Shown: positions 40,745 to 49,195 of the stretch, piece after piece
Layout: every line of letters begins with the position of its first letter
Numbering within the stretch: position 1 is the stretch's first letter
From: Lacibacter luteus
GTDB taxonomy: Bacteria; Bacteroidota; Bacteroidia; Chitinophagales; Chitinophagaceae
Reading direction: 5' to 3'
Assembly (NCBI RefSeq): GCF_004118265.1
Contig: NZ_SDHW01000006.1
Location: 248,001 to 312,000, forward strand
Length of the DNA stretch: 64,000 bases
Translations under genes and position numbers: made by a program
Notes under the pieces: generated by a model
The model's database searches: none
What the model was told of the DNA's origin: nothing
What the model saw: only the letters and a program-made list of their open reading frames with translations

Positions 40745-42118
40745 ATGGCAACAGTAACTAGAGAAAACATTGGTTTGTTAAACGACAAACTCACTGTAAA
40801 AATCACAAAGGAAGAATACTTTCCTGCGTTTGAAAAAACATTGAAAACCTACAGCAAGCAAGCGAACATTCCCGGTTTCCGTAAGGGTATGGTGCCTGCA
40901 GGTATGGTAAAGAAAATGTACGGCCCCGGCATTTTTAACGAAGAAGTAATTCGTAACATTGAAAAAGGATTGAACGATTACCTCGTAAACGAAAAGCTGG
41001 AAATTTTTGCTCAGCCTCTTCCTCTTGCAAATACAGAGTTTAAACCAAATATGGATCAACCGGCTGATTACAGCTTTGATTTTGAAATTGGTTTAAAACC
41101 CGGCTTTGAAATTGATCTCGCCAAAGTAAAAGCTCCTTTCTATAAAGTGAAGGCTACAGCTGAAATGGTGAACGACGAAATTGAGCGTTTGCAGAATCGT
41201 TTTGGTAAAATGACAGAGCCCGAAACTGTAAACAGCGATGACAATGTACTTAACCTTACGTTTGAAGAAAGCGATGCACAAGGTACAGTTGTTGAAGGCG
41301 GCATTAAAAAAGATAATTCTTTACTGGTTAAATATTTTACATCTGCTTACCGTACACAGTTGCAGGGTAAAAAGAAAGATGATACCATCGTTATTACTTT
41401 GGCTGATGCGTTTGAAGAAAAAGAACGCAACTGGGTAGTTAGCGATTTAGGTTTGAAAGATGCTGCTGAAGCAGAAGGTAAATTCTTTAAACTCACAATT
41501 ACCAAAGTTGGTTTAATTGAAAAACGTGAGCTGAACGAAGAGTTCTTTAAAGAAGCATTACCAGGCAAAGACATTACAACCGAAGCAGATTTCCGTGCTG
41601 CAATTGAAGCCGATATTCAGTTATACTGGGATCGTCAAAGCAGCAACCAGATCCAGCACCACCTGTATCATGTAATGCTGGATGATACAAAAATGGAATT
41701 ACCTGAAGGTTTCCTGAAAAAATGGCTGGCTACTTCCGGCGAAAAGCCAAAAACAACTGATGAAGTTGAAGCTGAATTTCCAACTTTCAACAATCAGTTG
41801 CGTTGGACTTTGATCACCGATAAAATCATCACTGAAAATAAACTGGATGTAACCCAGGAAGAATTGAAAGAAAGCATGCGCCAGCAGGTGTTAAGCTACT
41901 TTGGCAGCATGAGCCTTGGCGATGGTAACCTCGAATGGTTAGATCAGTACGTTGATGGTTTGTTGAAAGATGAACAACAGGTAGATCAAACTTACCGTCG
42001 TCTTGTTACAGAAAAAGTGTTTGTATGGGCAGAAGGCCAGGTGAAAAAAGATGAGAAAGAAATAAGCTCAGAAGAGTTTATTAAGATGAATGAAGAACAC
42101 CAACATCACCACCATTAG
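40745..42118 (+). CDS. tig: Trigger factor
   Basis: A ribosome-bound chaperone for new chains. 457 residues. The ribosome-binding domain has the signature IPGFRKGMVPAGMVKK (about residues 40-55, GFRKG loop). The middle region, where the FKBP-type prolyl isomerase normally sits, is degenerate and lacks its usual motif (about 155-255), a state I recall as common in Bacteroidota. The C-terminal helical arms are present and the chain ends in HQHHHH. It opens the tig-clpP-clpP-clpX series and is closed by its own terminator. Confidence 0.93.
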   Translation: MATVTRENIGLLNDKLTVKITKEEYFPAFEKTLKTYSKQANIPGFRKGMVPAGMVKKMYGPGIFNEEVIRNIEKGLNDYLVNEKLEIFAQPLPLANTEFKPNMDQPADYSFDFEIGLKPGFEIDLAKVKAPFYKVKATAEMVNDEIERLQNRFGKMTEPETVNSDDNVLNLTFEESDAQGTVVEGGIKKDNSLLVKYFTSAYRTQLQGKKKDDTIVITLADAFEEKERNWVVSDLGLKDAAEAEGKFFKLTITKVGLIEKRELNEEFFKEALPGKDITTEADFRAAIEADIQLYWDRQSSNQIQHHLYHVMLDDTKMELPEGFLKKWLATSGEKPKTTDEVEAEFPTFNNQLRWTLITDKIITENKLDVTQEELKESMRQQVLSYFGSMSLGDGNLEWLDQYVDGLLKDEQQVDQTYRRLVTEKVFVWAEGQVKKDEKEISSEEFIKMNEEHQHHHH

Positions 42119-42130
42119 GATTTTTGATTT

Positions 42131-42220
42131 GCGATTTTAGATTGCAGATTTATTATAAACCCCGCTGAATAAACAACAGCGGGGTTTTCGTTTAAGCAAG
42201 CCTACAAAATCTAAAATCGC
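42131..42220. repeat. Paired inverted arms around the tig terminator
   Basis: GCGATTTTAGATT (42131-42143) and AATCTAAAATCGC (42208-42220) form a perfect 13-bp inverted repeat. The tig terminator sits inside the spacer. Each arm is continued by a matching GCAGATT/AATCTGC word, giving a pattern with a period of about 12 bases. Confidence 0.65.
42157..42188 (+). terminator. Terminator after tig
   Basis: AAACCCCGCTG (42157-42167) pairs with CAGCGGGGTTT (42177-42187), followed by T. About 200 bases then remain before clpP. They hold the right arm of an inverted repeat and degenerate ACCATAAACC words. Confidence 0.88.
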
Positions 42221-42388
42221 CAATCTGCAATAAACCCAGTCATAATAACCGAACTACTACCAACCATAAACCTTAAACCATAAACCTCCAACCATCTCTT
42301 CTGCCTTAATGTCCTGCTTTTATGCCTTGCATGGTATTTGAAAACAATTTATTCCAAACGTTTCCCTTAACTTCAAACCGGAAAATAA

Positions 42389-43090
42389 ATGACTATGGAT
42401 TTCAATAAAGAATTTGAAAAATACGCCGTTAAACACCGTGGTATCTCCGGCGCCACATTGCATAATTATCAGAACGCTTTCACCCCTACCAATCTTACAC
42501 CATACATTATCGAAGAACGTCCGCTGAACGTAGCAAGCATGGATGTGTTCTCTCGCCTCATGATGGATCGTATTATTTTCATGGGAGAACCAATCAATGA
42601 TTATGTAGCGAACATTGTTACTGCACAGTTACTGTTTTTGGAAAGTACCGATCGTACACGTGACATTCAGATGTATATCAACAGCCCGGGCGGTAGTATT
42701 TATGCCGGTCTTGGTATTTACGATACCATGCAATACATCACTCCCGATGTAAGCACAATTACTATTGGTATTGCTGCAAGTATGGGTGCGGTGTTAATGT
42801 GCGCAGGTACACATGGTAAGCGTACAGCATTAAAGCATTCACGCATTATGCTACACCAGCCTTATGGTGGTGCAGGTGGGCAAGCTACCGATATTCAGAT
42901 CATGGTGAACGAAGTGAAGAAGCTGAAAGACGAACTGTACCAGATCATTTCTTATCACAGTGGTCAAACATTCGATAAAGTAAAAGAAGACAGCGACCGT
43001 GATTTCTGGATGACCGCTTCTGAAGCAAAAGAATATGGTCTTGTAGATGAAGTACTGGTAATGAATCCACGAAAATCAAAAGAAAGCTAA
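42389..43090 (+). CDS. clpP: ATP-dependent Clp protease proteolytic subunit 1
   Basis: Forms the serine protease barrel that ClpX feeds. 233 residues. The catalytic triad is visible: Ser131 in GIAASMGAVL, His156 in IMLHQPYGG and Asp205 in DSDRDFWM, with the spacing of E. coli ClpP. The N-terminal 45 residues (a longer propeptide-like stretch) precede the RIIFMGEPI core. A second, more divergent clpP follows 21 bases later, then clpX. It starts at ATG 42389, with a second ATG two codons on. Confidence 0.96.
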   Translation: MTMDFNKEFEKYAVKHRGISGATLHNYQNAFTPTNLTPYIIEERPLNVASMDVFSRLMMDRIIFMGEPINDYVANIVTAQLLFLESTDRTRDIQMYINSPGGSIYAGLGIYDTMQYITPDVSTITIGIAASMGAVLMCAGTHGKRTALKHSRIMLHQPYGGAGGQATDIQIMVNEVKKLKDELYQIISYHSGQTFDKVKEDSDRDFWMTASEAKEYGLVDEVLVMNPRKSKES

Positions 43091-43111
43091 ACCCTAAAAC
43101 AACGATCAATC

Positions 43112-43741
43112 ATGAATCATTATAATTTAAAATTTCCTGTTCGTTTCGAAGACGAAGATGACGAACCAAAAGAAAATCCGTTAGAACAGTTTTCGGCTGC
43201 AGCTTTCGGACCTTACAATAAAAAGTTTTTAGAGCAACGTAAAATATTTTTCTGGGGTGTTGTACACGATAATTCTGCAAAAGAGATCGTAAACAAATTG
43301 CTGTACTTAGATGCAGTAAAACCCGGCGAAGAAATTAAACTCTACATCAACAGTCCCGGTGGTGTAGTAACAAGTGGTATGGTTATCTACGATACCATGA
43401 AATTGATCAATTCGCCTGTTAGTACCATTTGTATGGGTATGGCTGCATCAATGGGTTCAATACTGCTCAGCGGAGGTACAAAAGGTAAACGCTTTATTTT
43501 CCCAAGTGGTGAGGTAATGATCCACCAGCCAAGTATTGGCGGTGCACAGGGTACCAGTGCCGATCTTGAAATTATTGCTACCCAAATTGCCAAAACAAAA
43601 GAAATGGGCGCTAAGATCCTTGCAGAAAATTGTGGTAAAACAGTAGAACAAGTGTTGAAGGATTTCGACCGAGACTACTGGATGGATGCCCAGGAAGCAG
43701 TAAAGTATGGCATTGTGGATGGCATTCTCGACAAGCTGTAA
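43112..43741 (+). CDS. clpP2: ATP-dependent Clp protease proteolytic subunit 2
   Basis: A second ClpP, 209 residues. The triad is complete: Ser113 in GMAASMGSIL, His138 in VMIHQPSIGG and Asp188 in FDRDYWM. Compared with ClpP1 it has one extra residue between His and Asp, and a different, very acidic N-terminus (RFEDEDDEPKE). It could form a mixed two-ring complex with ClpP1, as known for Mycobacterium and Listeria. It is 21 bases downstream of clpP and 139 upstream of clpX. Confidence 0.94.
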   Translation: MNHYNLKFPVRFEDEDDEPKENPLEQFSAAAFGPYNKKFLEQRKIFFWGVVHDNSAKEIVNKLLYLDAVKPGEEIKLYINSPGGVVTSGMVIYDTMKLINSPVSTICMGMAASMGSILLSGGTKGKRFIFPSGEVMIHQPSIGGAQGTSADLEIIATQIAKTKEMGAKILAENCGKTVEQVLKDFDRDYWMDAQEAVKYGIVDGILDKL

Positions 43742-43762
43742 AAATCAGAACAAGCTATTTAC

Positions 43763-43797
43763 AGGGATGGGGCTTTGTAGTGCTCCATCCCTTTTTT
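43763..43797 (+). terminator. Terminator after clpP2
   Basis: AGGGATGG (43763-43770) and CCATCCCT (43785-43792) with extra inner pairs, followed by T6. It separates the clpP pair from clpX, which has its own -7 box. Confidence 0.75.
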
Positions 43798-43829
43798 ATC
43801 ATTCTACTACCTTAATTAAAAACCATTAT

Positions 43830-43837
43830 TATCTTTG
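43830..43837 (+). promoter_or_regulatory. -7 box of clpX
   Basis: TATCTTTG, an exact TAnnTTTG match, 43 bases before the clpX ATG and just after the clpP2 terminator. No clear -33 element. Confidence 0.45.
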
Positions 43838-43880
43838 AGTTGGTTTTGTATAATCAAACCAACCTGAAAACCCATTACAG

Positions 43881-45113
43881 ATGGCGAAAAACAACATGTT
43901 GCATTGTTCATTTTGTGGCAGAAGCAGAGACGAAGTAAAGATCCTTATTGCAGGACAGGAAGGTCATATCTGTGAGAATTGCGTAGAACATGCACAGGAA
44001 ATTATTGCACAGGAATTACTGCTGCGTAATGAAGCAACCACTTCTAACTTTAAACTCAACGTTAAAAAGCCAATTGAAATTAAGCGCTTTTTAGATGAGT
44101 ATATTATTGGCCAGGATGAAGCAAAGAAAGTGCTGGCTGTTGCAGTTTACAATCACTACAAACGTTTAAAACAAAAAACCGAAAGCGAAATTGAAATTGA
44201 GAAGAGCAATATTGTAATGGTTGGCGAAACAGGTACAGGTAAAACCCTGTTGGCTAAAACCATTGCCAAACTACTCAATGTTCCGTTTGCTATTGTTGAT
44301 GCTACTGTATTTACAGAAGCCGGTTATGTAGGTGAAGATGTGGAAAGTATTCTCACCCGTTTGCTACAGGTTTGTAATTACGATGTAGCTGCTGCAGAAA
44401 AAGGCATTGTGTATATTGATGAGATCGATAAAATTGCACGTAAAGGTGATAACCCTTCTATTACCCGTGATGTAAGTGGTGAAGGTGTACAACAAGGTAT
44501 GCTGAAGCTACTGGAAGGAACTGAGGTATTAGTTCCTCCACAAGGCGGCCGTAAACATCCCGAGCAAAAACTCATTAAGATCAACACACAGAATATCCTC
44601 TTCATTTGCGGTGGCGCATTTGATGGTATTGATAAAGTGATTGCACGCCGTGTAAACACCAACGCCATTGGCTTTAATGTAAACAAAGAAGAACAGGAGC
44701 ACATGAAGAAAAACCTGTTGCAGTATGTAAATGCACAGGATCTGAAAACATTTGGGTTGATACCGGAGTTACTTGGACGTTTACCGATTGTTACCTACCT
44801 CAATCCTTTAGATGTAGAAACACTCCGTGAAATTTTAGTAACGCCAAAGAATGCACTTGTAAAACAGTATCAGAAGTTATTTGAACTGGAAGGCATTGAG
44901 CTCATTATTGATAATGATGTGTACGATTTTATGGTTGCCAAAGCAATGGAATACAAACTCGGCGCAAGGGGCTTACGCAGCATTTGCGAAAGTATTTTAA
45001 CCGATGCTATGTTTGATTTACCGGGCAGCGAAGAAAAACAATTCCATCTTACGCTCGACTATGCAATGCACAAGTTTGATAAGAGCAAACTGGGTATGCT
45101 GAAAGTTGCATAA
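43881..45113 (+). CDS. clpX: ATP-dependent Clp protease ATP-binding subunit ClpX
   Basis: The AAA+ unfoldase that delivers substrates to ClpP. 410 residues. The N-terminal zinc finger has [11 protein letters not shown] and [10 protein letters not shown] (four Cys). The AAA+ module has Walker [14 protein letters not shown] near residue 114, Walker [11 protein letters not shown], and the pore loop GYVGEDV. Sensor 2 is near GARGLRSI. The IGF-type loop that docks on ClpP cannot be checked for fit to either ClpP. It is transcribed separately from the clpP pair. Confidence 0.97.
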   Translation: MAKNNMLHCSFCGRSRDEVKILIAGQEGHICENCVEHAQEIIAQELLLRNEATTSNFKLNVKKPIEIKRFLDEYIIGQDEAKKVLAVAVYNHYKRLKQKTESEIEIEKSNIVMVGETGTGKTLLAKTIAKLLNVPFAIVDATVFTEAGYVGEDVESILTRLLQVCNYDVAAAEKGIVYIDEIDKIARKGDNPSITRDVSGEGVQQGMLKLLEGTEVLVPPQGGRKHPEQKLIKINTQNILFICGGAFDGIDKVIARRVNTNAIGFNVNKEEQEHMKKNLLQYVNAQDLKTFGLIPELLGRLPIVTYLNPLDVETLREILVTPKNALVKQYQKLFELEGIELIIDNDVYDFMVAKAMEYKLGARGLRSICESILTDAMFDLPGSEEKQFHLTLDYAMHKFDKSKLGMLKVA

Positions 45114-45161
45114 GCCGAAGTACGATTTACGAAGTAAGAAATACGAATGTTAACGATAGTT

Positions 45162-45194
45162 AAACCTGTTGAGTAATCTCAACAGGTTTTTTAT
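45162..45194 (+). terminator. Terminator after clpX
   Basis: AAACCTGTTGAG (45162-45173) and CTCAACAGGTTT (45178-45189), a 12-bp perfect stem with a 4-base loop, followed by T. Confidence 0.9.
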
Positions 45195-45220
45195 TTGAAG
45201 AAAGATAGAGTCCCTGATAA

Positions 45221-45288
45221 CACGGATAAAAACTAATAAGCAGAGATATAAAATCCGCATCTATTCGCCAAAATCTGTTTTATCCGTG
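45221..45288. repeat. Paired inverted arms downstream of clpX
   Basis: CACGGATAAAA (45221-45231) and TTTTATCCGTG (45278-45288), a perfect 11-bp inverted repeat with a 46-base spacer that itself contains related words (AAATCCGCATC, AAAATCTG). Confidence 0.55.
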
Positions 45289-45337
45289 ATTCTATCCAAC
45301 TTTAAACTTCTACCTTTCCATTTTAAACTTTTTATTC

Positions 45338-45511
45338 ATGCAGGATCTCATCAACCGTTTAATGGAAAAAGGGTTAACAGAGCAACAGGCTTATGCAGCA
45401 ATTGATGTAATCAGAAATTTTGCCAAAGAGAAGTTTCCCATTTTCGGCGGAGCTATTGATAAGCTCTTTGATAAGTACGGACCAAAAGACGAGGATGATT
45501 TTCTCGATTAA
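45338..45511 (+). CDS. 57-residue conserved-looking small protein
   Basis: A short gene from ATG 45338 to TAA 45511. The sequence has two likely helices (DLINRLMEKGLTEQQAYAA and IDVIRNFAKEKFP) and a turn GGAIDKLFDKYG, ending in an acidic tail DEDDFLD. It has no signal peptide, and its base composition is like real coding sequence. The compact two-helix shape suggests a small regulatory or structural protein, but I know no family. A hairpin follows the stop within 9 bases. Confidence 0.6.
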   Translation: MQDLINRLMEKGLTEQQAYAAIDVIRNFAKEKFPIFGGAIDKLFDKYGPKDEDDFLD

Positions 45512-45539
45512 ATAAAAAAGCCGTTCCCGAAGGAACGGC
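45512..45539 (-). terminator. Terminator for the acyl-CoA dehydrogenase gene
   Basis: GCCGTTCC (45520-45527) and GGAACGGC (45532-45539) with a 4-base loop. An A-rich stretch on the plus strand just before it gives T on the minus strand, which suits the minus-strand gene ending at 45565. It may also end the small gene's message. Confidence 0.75.
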
Positions 45540-45564
45540 CCGGCTTTCTCATGCTATCGATCGC

Positions 45565-46704
45565 CTATTTAAGCTGTTCACGTGCAATAACTATTTTTTG
45601 TATTTCACTGGTACCTTCGCCAATGGTACAGAGTTTACTGTCACGATAATATTTTTCTACCGGAAAATCTTTGGTATAACCATAGCCACCAAAAATCTGC
45701 ACCGCATCGTTACTTACTTTCACTGCAACTTCACTGGCAAAATATTTCGCCATCGCCCCAGCTTCAGTTACTTTTTCGCCACGGTTTTTTAAATCAGCAG
45801 CTTTAAAAATCAGTAATTCAGCAGCAGCAATTTCAGTAGCCATATCGGCCAGTTTAAAGGAAATGCCCTGGAAGTTGGCAATCGGCTGATCGAACTGATA
45901 ACGCTCCTGCGAATACTTTAATGCCGCTTCATATGCTCCTTTTGCAATACCCAATGCCAATGCTGCAATAGAAATACGTCCACCATCCAATATTTTCAAC
46001 GCCTGTCTGAAACCATCACCTACTTCACCAATTCTGTTGGTATCAGGAATACGACAGTTATCAAAGATCATTTCAGAAGTTTCGCTTGCACGCATACCCA
46101 GCTTATTTTCTTTTTTACCTGCTTTAAAACCGGGAGTTCCACGCTCAACAATAAAAGCTGTAGAGTTACCACTCGCTCTTGGTTCGCCGGTACGTGCAAT
46201 AACGACTGCCAGCTCTGCACTTATGCCATGTGTGATCCAGCATTTTGTTCCATTCAATATCCATTCGTCGCCTTCCTTTACAGCAGTCGTTTTCATATTT
46301 GCTGCATCGCTGCCAGTATTGGGTTCAGTTAAACCCCAGGCCCCGATCCACTCTCCACTCGCAAGCTTTGGTAAATATTTCTTCTTCTGGTCTTCATTTG
46401 CACAATAGAGCATATGCCCCGTACAAAGTGAATTATGCGCTGCAAGGCTCAATCCAACAGATCCGCAAACTTTTGCAGTTTCTACAATAGCCGCTACATA
46501 TTCGTAATAACCAAAACCACTGCCGCCATATTGCTCCGGCACAAAAATGCCCATTAAGCCAAGTTTACCCATTTCGTGAAATACATGTTTGGGGAAATGT
46601 TGACTTTCATCCCACTCCATTACATGTGGCTGAATATGCTTTTGTGCAAAATCCTTCGCTACCTGGGCTACCTGCTGTGTTATTTCGTTTTGTGTAAAAT
46701 TCAT
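45565..46704 (-). CDS. Acyl-CoA dehydrogenase
   Basis: Oxidises acyl-CoA to the trans-2-enoyl form, with FAD. 379 residues, the family length. Signatures: WGLTEPNTGSDAANMKTTA (FAD and substrate region), CWITHGISAELAVVIA, KLGMRASETSEMIFDNCRIP, and the C-terminal YQFDQPIANFQGISFKLADM and FGGYGYTKDFPVEKYYRDSK. The catalytic Glu is expected in the last part (IGEGTSEIQKIVIAR), as in short-chain and branched-chain members. The exact substrate chain is uncertain. No electron-transfer flavoprotein is adjacent. Confidence 0.93.
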   Translation of the reverse strand: MNFTQNEITQQVAQVAKDFAQKHIQPHVMEWDESQHFPKHVFHEMGKLGLMGIFVPEQYGGSGFGYYEYVAAIVETAKVCGSVGLSLAAHNSLCTGHMLYCANEDQKKKYLPKLASGEWIGAWGLTEPNTGSDAANMKTTAVKEGDEWILNGTKCWITHGISAELAVVIARTGEPRASGNSTAFIVERGTPGFKAGKKENKLGMRASETSEMIFDNCRIPDTNRIGEVGDGFRQALKILDGGRISIAALALGIAKGAYEAALKYSQERYQFDQPIANFQGISFKLADMATEIAAAELLIFKAADLKNRGEKVTEAGAMAKYFASEVAVKVSNDAVQIFGGYGYTKDFPVEKYYRDSKLCTIGEGTSEIQKIVIAREQLK

Positions 46705-46878
46705 CGTCGAAAAGTTTTAATCAGAGACGGCCTTAAAATAAGTTGAGCCATGAACTGACCCTCAAACCAGCACCATGACTCAACTGTTTTACATAATAGC
46801 AATCAATCGAAACGGCAGAACAAATATAGGCATTCCACTAACACATGTTAGCGGAAGTGGAAAAATAATTTTCTCCCT

Positions 46879-47838
46879 TTATTCTGCCGATAAATATGGG
46901 CTGATCTTTTGGTACAGCTTATCGTCTATGGCGCCGATTTTCTGTAAATCGGAAACTGAACTGAAATTGCCGTGTTCCTTACGGTACTGTACAATAGCGC
47001 TTGCTACGCTGAAACCGATATAGGGATGTGCTTTTAATTCCTCAACCGTACTGTAGTTGATGCTTATTTTGCGAACCTTGGCAGAATTATTTTTGAGTTG
47101 CGGTTTAATTTGCTGAAATACACTATCGGGCAATCCGTATGTTTCGGCAACCTGTTCAACAGAAATAAAACCGCCGAGTTTGTTGCGGAAGTTGACAATA
47201 CGCTTTGCATAGCCCGAACCAATACCCCGAAGTTGTTTCCAATCAGCTGTGTCGGAACTATTGATTTCCACTACTGCTTTTGAAAATTCTTTCCGCTCTG
47301 TTGTTGATGAGTTTGCAGCAGTTGAATTATCGAAAACATTTTCAGGCTTGCCTGTTGTTTCAAGTGTAACAAATGGAATTAAGCGCTCCACATCATCAGG
47401 CCGTAGGCCATAAATCTTTTTCAGATCTTCAGGCTTATAAAACCTGCCGCCTTTACTCCTGTATTTAAGAATTGTAGCAATTGTTTTTTCTCGTACACCA
47501 AGCCGTTTCCATTCTTCGGCTGTTGCCTTGTTGGGATCGAAGAAAAATAACTCAGCATTGTTTTTTTGCCTGCGGTATTTTTCAAACTGCGATTCTTTGG
47601 GTTGATACAGCCCGGCATCTGCATTTGATTTATCGGCCGGTATTGTTTGTAAAGCAGCAAGTTTATGTTGAACGGCAGTATCAATAGTAAGTTCAATTTC
47701 ATCTTTAACAAGAAAAGGAAACAGAGAAGGCAATAATGAAAATAAAAGAGCAGCCGCTGCTAGCAACAATGTTGCATTGCGTTCTTTTTTTGTAAAGCTG
47801 AAATATTCTTTTATCCAGTGAGGGCGGGAAAACTGCAT
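46879..47838 (-). CDS. Membrane protein with helix-hairpin-helix repeats (ComEA-like)
   Basis: 319 residues with one N-terminal transmembrane helix (ATLLLAAAALLFSLLPSLF, about 22-40). After a linker come three helix-hairpin-helix units: EWKRLGVREKTIATILKYR (about 109-130), DWKQLRGIGSGYAKRIVNFR (about 202-224) and EELKAHPYIGFSVASAIVQYR (about 271-293). Such units bind DNA without sequence preference. ComEA-type proteins work in DNA uptake. Three copies is more than the usual one or two. It is transcribed alone, upstream of the MBL hydrolase on the same strand. Confidence 0.75.
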   Translation of the reverse strand: MQFSRPHWIKEYFSFTKKERNATLLLAAAALLFSLLPSLFPFLVKDEIELTIDTAVQHKLAALQTIPADKSNADAGLYQPKESQFEKYRRQKNNAELFFFDPNKATAEEWKRLGVREKTIATILKYRSKGGRFYKPEDLKKIYGLRPDDVERLIPFVTLETTGKPENVFDNSTAANSSTTERKEFSKAVVEINSSDTADWKQLRGIGSGYAKRIVNFRNKLGGFISVEQVAETYGLPDSVFQQIKPQLKNNSAKVRKISINYSTVEELKAHPYIGFSVASAIVQYRKEHGNFSSVSDLQKIGAIDDKLYQKISPYLSAE

Positions 47839-47900
47839 ACTTTAAAATTAGCAGTTGACCTTTTTAAATGAAATACTTCAAAACGGGTAGAAATAAGATG

Positions 47901-48677
47901 CTATAACGTTAATGTAAGTCCGTCGTAAGCTAAATGAATCCCATCGGGCAATGCACCTTCAATAATATCGTGCAAACCTAACTGATGACTGATATGTGTG
48001 AAATATGCCTCAGGTACTTCGAGTTCCTGAACCAATGCAACTGCTTCATCGAGGTTATAATGGGAAATGTGTTTTTCTTTACGCAGTGCATTGACCACCA
48101 TTATTTTGCTGCCCCTGACCTTTTCTTTTTCAGCAGGCTCCATAAAATTGGCATCGGTAATGTAGGTGAACGATCCGAACCGAAAACCAAGCACCGGCAT
48201 TTTCATATGCCAAACCAGTATCGGTTCAACCAGCAATTCATTCACCATAAATGGCTGATCGGTGATGGTGTTGAGATTGACCTCCGGTACACCGGGATAG
48301 CGTGTATCGGAAAAAGCATAATAGAAATCTCTGCGTAATGCTTCTTCTGTAAGATAATTGCAATACACTTCCATAGGCTTTCGGGTGATGTAGTTAAAAG
48401 CACGCACATCATCGAGCCCGGCAATATGATCTTTGTGCGGATGTGTAAAAATGATAGCATCTATTTTTTTTACACCCAGCCGAAGCATCTGGTAACGAAA
48501 GTCGGGGGTTGTATCAACAACAATCGTTGTATCAGCAGTTTCAATCATAATACTGCTGCGGAGCCGGTTATCTTTTTTGTTGGATGATGTGCAAACTTCG
48601 CAATCGCAACCGATCATAGGAACACCACTGCTGGTGCCGGTACCAAGAAAAGTGATCTTAATGGGAGGATAGCTCAC
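47901..48677 (-). CDS. MBL-fold metal-dependent hydrolase (PhnP-like)
   Basis: 258 residues. The start GTGTSSGVPMIGCDCEVC and the metal motif FTHPHKDHIAG (HxHxDH) mark the metallo-beta-lactamase fold of the PhnP/RNase Z group. Further ligands are visible: the aspartate in YITDANFM, and the His residues in FTHISHQLGLH. It may bind two zinc or manganese ions and cleave phosphodiesters, but the substrate is unknown. It stands as a single gene with the ComEA-like gene downstream. Confidence 0.85.
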   Translation of the reverse strand: MSYPPIKITFLGTGTSSGVPMIGCDCEVCTSSNKKDNRLRSSIMIETADTTIVVDTTPDFRYQMLRLGVKKIDAIIFTHPHKDHIAGLDDVRAFNYITRKPMEVYCNYLTEEALRRDFYYAFSDTRYPGVPEVNLNTITDQPFMVNELLVEPILVWHMKMPVLGFRFGSFTYITDANFMEPAEKEKVRGSKIMVVNALRKEKHISHYNLDEAVALVQELEVPEAYFTHISHQLGLHDIIEGALPDGIHLAYDGLTLTL

Positions 48678-48778
48678 AGAGTAAAATTAATGAATGATGT
48701 GAATCAGTGATGAATTATGAGTGATGAGTGTAAAAGAAATCAACTACCTCGTCATGCCGCTCATTACTCATCAATCAA

Positions 48779-49060
48779 TCACTCATTGGTTGCTTTTGCC
48801 GCAGCCAGCGCCATCACTTCTTCGTACAATTTTTGCGATTCGCCGGTTAATGCATCGAAGCTGATGTTGATTAAGGGAATTAATTCGAGCAGGGTATTTA
48901 CCCGGCTTTCCAGCATCAGAAATTTATTAAGCACAACTACCTTCTTTTGTTCAAGGATACAATAGCCACTTTGGAAAGTGCCCCGTTCGTAACGAACAAT
49001 GTAGCCGCTTTCACCCAAAATTGCCTCTAACTTATTCAGTGTTGTTTGATTCAGTTTCAT
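48779..49060 (-). CDS. Conserved hypothetical protein
   Basis: 93 residues, soluble, with no signal. It contains SGYIVRYERGTFQSGYCILEQKKVVVLNKFLMLESRVNTL, a strand pattern I recall as a small family of Bacteroidota proteins lying between porX and metallo-hydrolase genes, and an alanine-rich helical end. No function is known to me. The 101 bases upstream of the MBL gene hold degenerate GATGAGTG-type words. Confidence 0.6.
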   Translation of the reverse strand: MKLNQTTLNKLEAILGESGYIVRYERGTFQSGYCILEQKKVVVLNKFLMLESRVNTLLELIPLINISFDALTGESQKLYEEVMALAAAKATNE

Positions 49061-49195
49061 ACTCTTTCCATTCCCTAAAGGGGATCACAGGATACTGCAA
49101 ATTTACCGTTACTGCCTCTTTTTACCTGTTTCGATAAGGAGGACTTTTCCACAGTCTTACATCGTATCTCCAACCTCGTACCTCGTACTTACTCT

